From Euonymus europaeus (taxonomy: Eukaryota > Streptophyta > Magnoliopsida > Celastrales > Celastraceae), in NCBI GenBank assembly GCA_963580455.1, contig OY756957.1, positions 4,779,001-4,843,000 of the forward strand: a stretch of 64,000 nt of DNA, in the 5' to 3' direction. Under the pieces are notes generated by a model that saw nothing but the letters and a program-made list of their open reading frames with translations, had not been told where the DNA came from and ran no database searches. Position 1 is the stretch's first letter, and each line of letters starts with the position of its first letter. The translations under genes and the position numbers were made by a program. Of this stretch, positions 55,474-64,000 are shown in pieces.

Positions 55474-57858
55474 TCATACTTTGAGAAAATCAGGCTGATT
55501 GGTGACAGATCTCACCCATGCCCATTTATGATCCATTGTGTTCACTTCATTTTTTGAATTGGCCACCTCCTCCAATGGAATATATGCATAGTTGCCGTTG
55601 ACAGGACCAGCAACAAAGCCTGTGTAACCAGCCATAATCCCATGAATCGCCGAATGGGCCAGAAGGGTACAATACAAATTGTCTGTAGCATTTGCTGGAA
55701 CTGCTCGAATCATGTATGTAGGATCTATGTACTTCACTGTAAACAACTCATTTGAATGATCTCTAGCCCACCAATTCTTGAGCTCGGTCTTCAACCATGG
55801 ACCGACATCTAAGAATACTAAGTTGCCAGATTCATCCCTCTCTTCTTTTTGGGCATCGCTTCTTGGTATCATATCTTGTCCTGCCCCCTCAGCAACAACC
55901 AGTACGGCATGTCCATTCTCTTTCAGCCGCTGTTCAAGAAATTCAAAAAGCCCTCCTTTACCTTCCAAGTAAAATTCAATCTCGGGAATTAGACAGCAGT
56001 CCACATCACGGCTACTCAGCGTTGCATAGAGGGCTATATGCCCGGTGCTTCGACCCATAAGCTTCACAAGGCCTATGCCATTTACAGCACTCTCAGCCTC
56101 CACATAAGCAGCACTGATTGCTTGCTGGGCCATTTCTACAGCAGTCTGGAATCCAAACGATCGATCAATGATGCCCACATCATTGTCAACAGTTTTGGGG
56201 ATTCCAACAACTCCAACTTTCAGCCTCCGACGAAGAATCTCATTAAATATTTTCACAGCCCCACGCATTGTTCCATCTCCGCCTATGATGTAAACCTGTT
56301 TATTTGCGAGGGATGAGAAGATGGGAAATAGAACAAATATTATCAAGAGCAGAAGGATGCTTTATTTGGAAAAGAAATTACTGTCTGACTCATTCACGAA
56401 CACATAAAAACAATCTACCGGATCCAGTGCATGTGGCAGCCACATGTTTATCTTCCGGAGAAGTTTGAATTCACAAACCCTTGAGCTTGTTAGTAATTCA
56501 TACAACAATAAGAGCAAAAAATTTAATTTGTTTCAATCATGAAATGTTTAATGAAGAAATAGTGTTCCACGGAGGGTTCAACAATCAGTTATTCAACCTT
56601 CTTATAAAGGTGCAAAATCAGGGGAAGGATTTTTGAACTCCAATTACAGGTTACTGCTCGTCCCTGGATACCATCAAGAAACACTGATCATCTGTTATTA
56701 TTTTAGTTCACTACCTCCAAGAGAGGTGAAATGATCTCTTCCAAAGAGTTAATGAGTATGGAATTATAGCAAAAGAGTTTCTGGCAGACTGGCATTCCAT
56801 AGAAATAGTTACACAAAGACTGCCCTGGCTGCCCACTGCCCAGGTTTCTCAAAATTGTAAACGCAGTGTTGCATGTTACCAGTAGATAAATAATAAACCA
56901 AGATACCAGAATTGAATGGATTTGGATACCCAAGAGTTCAAAATGACAAGCTTAGTATTTATTTTCCTCCATTGATTGATTCCGTGCCTGTCATATAGGT
57001 GGTTTCAGTCGCCTGGGTTCCAATTGAATGGATTTGCACAGCCCTCCATGCAATTAATATATCAATATCTAAGTCATCGTCATATAATGTTCTTTCTTAG
57101 GATTGAAATATGACCAATTTCATCATTCAGTGTGCATGCATCTTAAATTCACATTTCTCAATCGATCAAGAATATAAAGTCAGAAACTTGACAATAAAAA
57201 AACAGAGGAAGTGGTGAAAATAAAATCAAACACTAGAATGATGCGGGTCAAAAGCGAAAGGGAAAAAAACCTGATTGTACCCATGACGTTCAATAGAATC
57301 AACGATCTTGTCGAGATCAAATCCACCCCTCGATGTCTCAAGAACAGTTCCACCTCTCTTATGCCAATTATGCACGAGCTTGGGATTGAGCTCTATAGGT
57401 TCCATGCTATAAAACCCTCTGTAGCCAGCCACAACCCCATAAATGTGCCTCACTTCATAGAGATCCCAGAGGCCCACCACGAGCTCTCTGATGACAGTAT
57501 TCATGCCGGGACATAGGCCGCCGCAGGAGACAATGGCGGCTCGCGTGTTCTGGGGCTGGAAGAATATTTGCTTGCGTGGGCCAGCCCTGTGGTACGCGAG
57601 ACAGGGAGTAGGCGAAGAGAATGTCCCCGACAGGTCGTGGGAGACCTGGCGAAAGACGACGTCGGAAGGGGAGAGGTAGAAGCCTTCGGTGGGGTGGAAG
57701 TAGCGGTTATGGTCAAGTGGGTTAGTTTGGGGGTGGACATCTTCAAGGTAGTCGGTCAAATGAGGTACCTTTTTTAGGTGAGTATTCGAGAACGAGAAAG
57801 GTGATTCCGGGTCTTTGGCCGCGACGAGACTGGTTGCTTCCGGCATCGATATCGCCAT
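55474..57858 (-). CDS. PFK2: ATP-dependent 6-phosphofructokinase, PFK2-like, 469 aa
   Basis: Two exons, 57858-57271 and 56295-55474, split by a 975-base intron. The first in-frame ATG is at 57858 (context GCCATGG). Motifs in order are [19 protein letters not shown] (phosphate-binding start), [27 protein letters not shown] (ATP-type nucleotide loop; PPi enzymes have GGDD), [10 protein letters not shown] with the catalytic Asp in the TVDND segment, [22 protein letters not shown] (MGR substrate motif) and [11 protein letters not shown]. The enzyme phosphorylates fructose 6-phosphate to the 1,6-bisphosphate in glycolysis. No clear transit peptide is seen, so it is probably cytosolic, as are Arabidopsis PFK2-like forms. 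Two exons are the pattern expected of this clade. Synteny points to At5g47810. G-box/ABRE-like motifs lie upstream. Confidence 0.94.
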
Positions 57859-57964
57859 GGCTGTGGGAGAGCGAGCTGTTTCAGAACACAAGCGGACGAA
57901 CGCTTGATAATGAAGCGAAGGCCAACAAATGGAACTTCGTCTGGAAAGTTTGAAGTCTGTTGCT

Positions 57965-58025
57965 CACGTGGCTTTCTGCTAACCCGACGCGTGGCTAACT
58001 ACAAATAGTAAGGTGATGCCACGTG
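57965..58025 (-). promoter_or_regulatory. G-box/ABRE-like cluster upstream of PFK2
   Basis: CACGTG cores occur at 57965-57970 (as CACGTGGC) and 58020-58025 (as GCCACGTG), with a CGCGTGGC between at about 57988-57995. They lie about 105-165 bases upstream of the PFK ATG. Palindromic cores of this kind bind bZIP/bHLH factors in abscisic-acid and light responses; the response of this gene is inferred only. Confidence 0.55.
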
Positions 58026-58227
58026 AAGAAAGAGAGTGGTAATTTGAAACTGTAGAAGAAAATTAACCAATTATTTTGACTTTGATGTAGATGAACGCAG
58101 AAAACGAATAAAAGAAAAGGAAGGGGAGAAAACAGCCGACTACTTGAAGGGAAATGATTTTTACACCCCTCTTTAGTATTTGCCCTTCATGTCTAATTGT
58201 CTTCTTTGTCTCTTCATAATTCCCTTT

Positions 58228-59135
58228 GTGGGAGCCGGACCGGACCGGCCGGTCGGACCGGTTCGACAGGTCACCAGCCCTCTGTCCGGTCCGGTCTGGC
58301 TGGAAAGAATCGGCCTTTTTCTTGAGAACCGGCCGGTTCCCGGTTCGACCGGTTGGACCGGCCGATCCTCATGAACTGGTTGAGCCGATTTTTGCTGGAA
58401 AATTTTGGAAAAGTTACTTTTGTTAGGATTAGAACTCATGACCTCCTTCCTTACTAAAAGCTAGTCTTTTGACCAACTAATCTATCCAACTTTGTTGATC
58501 TATGGTGAAACATTATATTAATGTATCATATCTCTCAAGTTTAATTTAAAGTCAAACACTAATTAAATATATAGTATTTCTATATATTAATTAAATTTAT
58601 ATAAAATAATATATATATTTATTTCAAAATTTTAATTTAATAAAAATTCATTGCAATAAATTTCAGTTAATTTTTTCATATATTCATGTTGTCGACTAAA
58701 TTTTTTGACATAAAGACTCATATTATGATGATGAAAATGGTTGTAATATACATGTGTTTCACTCATATAATTCTTAATTCGATTTTTAATAAATATTTAA
58801 TTTTAATTTACGATTCTATGATTGCATAAATAATTTTTATTTATTTTATTATTTGACATATAATTTTTTTTGTTAAATGAATATTTGAGAACCTATGAAT
58901 AGTTGCGAATTTTTTAATAAAGAGACATATTAATGTTATATTTCTATATTACTATGAGAATTATAAAATATTAAATAGTTTTAATTATTACTTATAATAT
59001 ATAAATATATATATATATAATAATTAATAACATTGAACCCGGTTCGAACCACGATTGAACCTCGGTTGGACCATTGAACCATGAACCGAAGAATTTTCCG
59101 GTTCGATGACCGGTCCGGTTTTCAAAACCTTGGAT
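58228..59135. mobile_element. unclassified repeat with GC-rich (CCGGTT)-type ends
   Basis: A GC-rich block (58228-58390) built of CCGGACCGG/CCGGTTCGACCGG units contrasts with the AT-rich surroundings. A shorter block (59035-59130) with GGTTCGAACC and GACCGGTCCGGTTTTCAAAA closes the region. On the minus strand near 58405-58490 are a TAGTTGGTCAAAAG segment and a GGTCATGAGTTCTAATCCT box-B-like segment, suggesting a tRNA-like insertion. The inner parts of the ends are loosely inverted. The class is unresolved. Confidence 0.5.
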
Positions 59136-59424
59136 ATTAGTAGCAAGAAGCAAGTGAGAAACATATTAAGAAATAATTATATAAAAGATAAATTATAATT
59201 TAAGAAATTTTTTTTAACACGAATACGTCTTACTCAACACTCACATGTTATTTAAATTATTTAAATTACAACACAATGACCTCAAAAGGAAACATAGATT
59301 GATTATGCTAAATATATGTGACAAGTCATTCCGTATATGGTGTAACACATTCAATTGCACAATCACACCTATATCTAAATCATTGAATCCTAATGAGAGG
59401 CATCAAATAACATTATGTATTATA

Positions 59425-59922
59425 TACGAATACAATAGTGATAATGACATGTTCATGCACCAATGGTGGTATTGATTGCATAGGCAAAAATGCCAACCAT
59501 TGTTAAGCACTAAGAATGTGTAATATGATATTGTATCTCAAAACAATCAAATGACTCATATATGATATCGTCATCCAATTATGAAGTGACGTTGATCTAT
59601 CAGATTCGTAGAAATTGAGGTAGTTGTAAATGGATCATGTCCACTCATAACCACCAAATAGATCAACATATTTTTACCAGAATGTTCTCTACTTGTCAAT
59701 TAAGTCTTGTCGGATGTTGATCCATGCATCCTCACCAAAACCAAGCAACCCAATAATGGCTCGAAAGCCATAATTTTCATCAGCTCCTACATCTTTTACG
59801 AATATTATAGAAGAATGCAAAACAGGTGAAAATTGACTAAGATATGCATGTTGATGGTTGACCTTACTCAATCTTGAACTTCTTTGTTTGTTGTTACAAT
59901 TTTTTTTTTGTGTGCTAGTCAC
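59425..59922 (-). pseudogene. OTU-like cysteine protease relic (MULE-associated type)
   Basis: The minus strand reads FVKDVGADENYGFRAIIGLL, then GFGEDAWINIRQDLIDK, then in other frames REHSGKNMLIYLVV, WMTISYMSHLIVLRYNIILH and LAFLPMQSIPPL. This order matches the OTU-like domain often carried by plant Mutator-like elements, whose active-site stretch is normally D-G-N-C. Here it is D-E-N-Y: the catalytic Cys is Tyr. Stops and frameshifts follow. It is a dead fragment; no transposase is seen next to it. Confidence 0.65.
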
Positions 59923-59925
59923 CTT

Positions 59926-61025
59926 TTTGTGGAGGTCTTCTTACTTTCTATAGGTGCCACCACGATCACATTGTAACAGTAATTTTGACTTTCTCCCGAG
60001 TACACCAATATATTACCTTTTAGTGACAACAATAAATCTCAAATTACGTTCAATATTTTGAACTCATACAATTAACGATTGATGTGAATTGAATACATGA
60101 TAATATATTAAGTTTGTTATAAATTAACTACAATACAACATATGATAATTTTGTTATTTTAGCTTAGCATATTAGTGATAAATTCATTTGTGATATCAAC
60201 TTCAATTTGTTCTCCACTTTCTTGTATCAGATTAGTTTCTTCTTCTTCTTATATTAAATTTCTAATAATATCATCCTCTCAACAAGAGAATCATTTTAGC
60301 CTTCACAAAAAATCAAAATTATTTTTGAAAAAATAATTTTTTTATATATAAGCAGGGATGGTACTCTCTTTACCTCACTAGAATCACTTGACAATCTTAG
60401 ATTTTCAGCCTAGAGTTTCAAATAATTCATTAAATACTAAAATTATATGATGTGTGTGTCAAAAATGTTGATAGAATAGATATATGATCTTGATACATGC
60501 TAATGTGTGTATATATACATTTGATATCAATAATTGTAAAATTTTATGTTCAACAAAGTGTAACATTATAAAATTAAAAATTAAAAATCTATGACGAGCT
60601 CTTATCTCACGTTTGCTCGTCTACACAGGAATCTCATCATCGGAGAAGAACTAGTTTAATCATATCTTGATTCGTCATCCAAATGAGCAAATTTTGGACG
60701 TTATCAATATATATATATATATACCTCTTAAAATAACTTAAGAAGCAGATTGAAATTAAAGAAGAAGTTTCATTTGAATGTAAGAAAGTCTATTACAAGA
60801 GTTAAGGAAACTCAAGAAGAGATTAAGTACAAGGGCTGCGCAGGTTACCAGTAACGGTAACCTGCAAAGATCTCTAATCACCGATGGAAAGGAGAGGAAA
60901 AAGCAAAACGACATCACTTAGGCTAATAAAGGGAGAAAAATAAATGTTTCAGTAAGAGAAACTAATAAAACATGATATGAATAACCAAAACTATGGAATA
61001 AAAGAGAGAAATCCTAACCAAAACA
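59926..61025. other. AT-rich intergenic DNA
   Basis: No gene is supported. A (TA)n run lies near 60707-60722, and a 3' UTR for the HMA gene probably occupies the last few hundred bases. Confidence 0.4.
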
Positions 61026-61382
61026 TCATCCATCTAATACAGCAACGCTCACAATTTGAACTGCTCCAACCTTGCTCCTTAAGCTTTTAATCAACTTGAC
61101 CGAATCAACTCCATCTCCTATCACCACGACTCTATCTTTCTCCTCTCCTTCTAATCCCACAGAGCCTACTCCTGCAAACAAACCAATCCGGTAAGTTTTT
61201 ATATATAAAGCATCTTACTACTAATCACATCAAACACATATACAATAAATTCAGAAGAAGATCAAGAAAGAACGAAGATCTGTGATCGATGTACCATTTG
61301 CTTTAGCTGCAACCTTGAGTGCCTTGGTCCTGCATTTCGGACACCTCATTTCAACCTTCGCCACAATCTTTTGCTTCATCAT
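61026..61382 (-). CDS. small heavy-metal-associated (HMA) domain protein, 77 aa
   Basis: Two exons, 61382-61295 and 61171-61026, give 77 residues that are one HMA fold. KIVAKVEMRCPKCRTKALKV holds the metal-binding CxxC (Cys14 and Cys17). GVGSVGLEGEEKDRVVVIGD and VDSVKLIKSLRSKVGAVQI follow. It resembles the short HIPP/ATX1-like group of plant metallochaperone-type proteins, several of which are targets of fungal effectors. It ends VAVLDG with no C-terminal CaaX box, so isoprenylation is not expected. Two adjacent ATGs (61382 and 61379) begin the frame. Each exon is too short to stand out as an open frame. Partial promoter repeats lie upstream. Confidence 0.85.
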
Positions 61383-61480
61383 ATCTTTATCAAAGAAACC
61401 CAGAAGATGATCAACGACTTTGTATATATATATATATATATATATAGGGTGGGAACTGGGAAGGGGAAGACTACTTTACA

Positions 61481-61800
61481 GTTTTGCGTATTGTGGAAGT
61501 TGGTAGACTGCCCTTAATTTCTGTCGTCACAAAGTCGAGTCTCCTTAATTAATTTCCTGGAAAATTCAGCACCCAGTTTACACGCGTTTAATGTCCTCAA
61601 CTGATAAAGACCTCTTGTTCTGAGTTTTGCGTATCGTGTTTAACGGCCGGAGTTTGGGGTCACGTTTACTGTCAAATGGGTCAAGTTTGTTTGGTGTCTT
61701 CTCGGTTTTTTTAAAAAAATGTGCAAGTTGGTAGACTGTTGTCACAAAGTCTCAGTCCCCTCTTTCCTGGAAAAATTAATGAAGTTACACGTAGAATTCT
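61481..61800 (-). repeat. partial direct repeats upstream of the HMA gene
   Basis: AAGTTGGTAGACTG with GTCACAAAGTC and TTTCCTGGAAAA occurs at 61497 and again at 61725. GTTTTGCGTAT occurs at 61481 and 61624. The blocks are diverged and differently spaced, as in an old duplication of promoter DNA. Confidence 0.65.
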
Positions 61801-63016
61801 TGAAAAATCAAACGATACCTACCATTCACGAGACCAGATGTGGAGGAGCTGATTCATAGTTTCATGGCTGCCTGCATGACTCCCCTCATGCCAAGTAGGA
61901 AGGTTGCCAACACTCTTTGACAAACTTCTTAGATGGCATACAGGGAGCCAGGCAGAAAAACTAATCCAACCCCAAATTAATAATTAGCACAACCTTCTCA
62001 CCTCAGCTCACCAAAACCCTGCAGCTAAACATTAATTAAAAACATATTAAGGATTCAATCAGATACCAAAAAATTCAAGACATACTAACAGCTTTGCATC
62101 AGAGATATGCTAGCGAAAGTTCTGCCGAATCGGTTGGAAGCTAAAGAAGGATTTAAGGAGTTTCCAAAGGAGAAAAATGAGGGAGGAGATAGAAAAAAGG
62201 ACAGAAGAAAGGAGGAGACGGCAAGAAAAAGTGCTTTGTTTCTCACAAACTATATTAGATAGTGCCAAGCTTGCCTGGGTTTTACAGGTAAACTTTGTCT
62301 GGATTTTCTATCTTTTGGCTAAGGTGAACCCCACAGGCCACAACCCACCAAAGAAAATCTTAAAAAATGGGAAAAATCCAGATAGACGACAGAGGTCTCT
62401 CTACTTTGTAAATGCATTCAAAGAAGAAAAAAAAACAGTTAATGAGACAAAGCCAGAGTTGAGAGATGTATGGTTGAATTGGCTCCTTAACATAACCGGT
62501 GTTTCATATCAGATACCGACAAACGAATCGATAAAAAACTACCCCAACTGTTTGTTAATGTTCTACTTAATTCTTATCTTGTCCATAAATTGGGTAATAT
62601 GTTCTGAGATTAAGATCATCAACAATGAGAAGCAGCATCTAATTTTGATAAATATGACAACTAGTGAGCTAGCCAACAGGGAAAGTTTAGGATTGTTTTC
62701 CATTTCTTTATAGACTTGACTTCATTTGATTGGTTCTGGTTTTTGTATGGCATCTAATAAGATGCCATAAGTGTGGAATGGCTGATCAAATTTTCAATTC
62801 TTCCACTTGCATCGCTCACTCAAACACCAAAGAGAGCCGCTACCCTTCTAAAAGGGGCCGTAAGGAAAATGATATAGTGCCCAACTTTTGGACAAACCCA
62901 AAATATGGTGTGAAAAGCAATGATCGAATGTGTGTGGGTCTCTGATATTTAAAACAACTCTTCATTATTTTTTATATCGTGTTTGAGTGTGAGGAGTTGA
63001 GTTTTTTAGCAAAACT
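61801..63016. other. intergenic region
   Basis: An open plus-strand frame at 62177-62713 (178 codons) begins Arg/Glu-rich and then loses any pattern. I recognise no domain and do not call it a gene. Nothing else is seen. Confidence 0.3.
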
Positions 63017-63233
63017 GGAGTTGTAATTACTTTAGATCTAATTACCCGAAATCCCCAAATCATGTTTTCTTAAGTTTTTTTTTATTAAGTATTTTGGTGA
63101 TCATAATATTAGAATAAGAATATAATCAATTTTGATAATAAAAAAAATCCTAAACACTTGACCCTAAATTTTAATAACACAAAAAGAATTAACTAAAACA
63201 TGATTTGGGGTAATCATAGCTAATTACAGCCCC
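63017..63233. mobile_element. fold-back MITE, about 217 bp
   Basis: The left arm (GGAGTTGTAATTAC, then TAATTACCC and CCCCAAATCATGTTTT) pairs with the right arm (AAAACATGATTTGGGGTAAT, then TAATTACAGCCCC). An AT-rich loop lies between. It looks Tourist-like; target duplication is not clear. Confidence 0.65.
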
Positions 63234-64000
63234 CTTTCCTCCTCCCCTCACTTCCTGGACCAATTTTCATTTTGATCTCCCACTCGCTTGGGTAATCTAA
63301 TAATTTACAGATTACCCAACATATTGTGACAGAAAGTCCCAAAAGTACAAAACCTAGAGAGGAATTGATGTTTACAGAGCTAGCTTCTACAATGATAACA
63401 ATCAAATTCAACAAGTCAGAAAAATATTCTAGAAAACTTTTTACCTGAAGATCATTGCACTTGTTTTGGAAAATAATATACTGCTTACTTGTTTCAGCTT
63501 TTCACTTTTATTTCTGACTATTCAACTAAAACCTACAGAAGAAAAAAAGCTTCTTATATGGAATTTATTAATTCTGCTAATACAGTATAAGCTACATAAG
63601 GAAAAATAAAATCTCCAAAAATCGTTGGCAAATGCCAATTTTATATATATATATACACACGTATGTATGTATGTATGTATGTATGTATATTTAGCAGAAT
63701 CTTTGGCATTAAAACAGGGAAATATCCTCCAAACTCCATTCACAGAAATCCATCCTTCCCACATATGCAGATAATTGATTGATTTTCTTGATCATGCTTG
63801 TAATCTTTAATTTACTTTTGGGACTCTTTTGAATCAAACAACTGTACTGGTGAAATTGGGAATATATATTTAATGATTGAGATAATTCCTTCCATTCACG
63901 AAACTCCAGAGAAGAAGCTTTTAATAATTGTAAAAATGGATTTTATCAGAGCTTGAGGTTATGAAGGATTGATGACAGAATATGCGAACTTTATATCCTG
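63234..64000. other. AT-rich DNA with microsatellite at the window end
   Basis: (TA)n, a short CA stretch and (GTAT)n form a compound microsatellite at 63641-63690. No gene is supported to the end of the window. Confidence 0.5.

Noticed and set aside
57858..57891. PFK start 11 codons upstream of the ATG
   Set aside because: The upstream codon is TTG. The first true ATG is at 57858 with a good context.
62177..62713. 178-codon open frame on the plus strand
   Set aside because: The Arg/Glu-rich start gives way to AT-rich, unpatterned residues. There is no domain, no family match and no sign of coding selection.
63220..63414. 64-codon minus-strand frame with a hydrophobic core
   Set aside because: It overlaps a MITE arm and has no recognised similarity.

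Overview
The window is nuclear DNA of a eudicot plant. It is AT-rich, its genes are split by short AT-rich GT-AG introns, and its intergenic space holds MITEs, Mutator-like and hAT-like elements and plant SINEs. Every recognisable protein belongs to a plant family: AGC-VIII kinase, NPH3/BTB, calcineurin B-like, CAR-type C2, plant PDS5. I cannot name the species.

Layout. 1-4885 (+): 3' part of a PDS5-like cohesin cofactor with a Tudor module. 6754-7614 (+): single-C2-domain protein. 8979-12277, or to 12915 by splicing (+): acetoacetyl-CoA thiolase. 13.5-16.6 kb: cellulose-synthase-like fragment and a WEB-family coiled-coil pseudogene split by a long-TIR MITE. 17.0-20.6 kb: a 3.6-kb Mutator-like element with two tandem arrays. 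22429-23762 (+): universal-stress-protein-like gene. 24333-27538 (-): D6PK-like AGC kinase. 29-33 kb: three further transposon insertions. 34263-37879 (-): phosphoglycolate phosphatase, 11 exons. 38.1-40.8 kb: decayed PPR, farnesyl diphosphate synthase and FHA-protein copies. 45568-47767 (+): NPH3/RPT2-like gene. 50812-53768 (+): CBL2/3-like calcium sensor. 55474-57858 (-): ATP-dependent phosphofructokinase. 58.2-59.9 kb: GC-rich repeat and an OTU-protease relic. 61026-61382 (-): small HMA-domain protein.

The gene order matches, as I recall it, Arabidopsis chromosome 5 from At5g47690 to At5g47810: PDS5, C2, AACT1, USP, D6PKL2, PGLP2, FPS1, FHA, NPH3, PFK2. The FPPS and FHA relics lie exactly where FPS1 and At5g47790 would be expected, so they look like genes dying in place, as in post-polyploid fractionation, rather than captured fragments. 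The CBL, WEB, Csl, PPR and HMA sequences are extra to that set.

The genes are not a pathway. They are independent loci for cohesion, isoprenoid/acetyl-CoA metabolism, auxin/light signalling, photorespiratory-type phosphatase activity, calcium signalling and glycolysis. The best second looks are an alternative last thiolase exon that would add a peroxisomal-type Ser-Met-Leu end, the dying FPPS/FHA pair, and a Mutator-like family whose inner arrays carry CATTG on opposite strands. All exon borders were read by eye from splice consensus and frame continuity.
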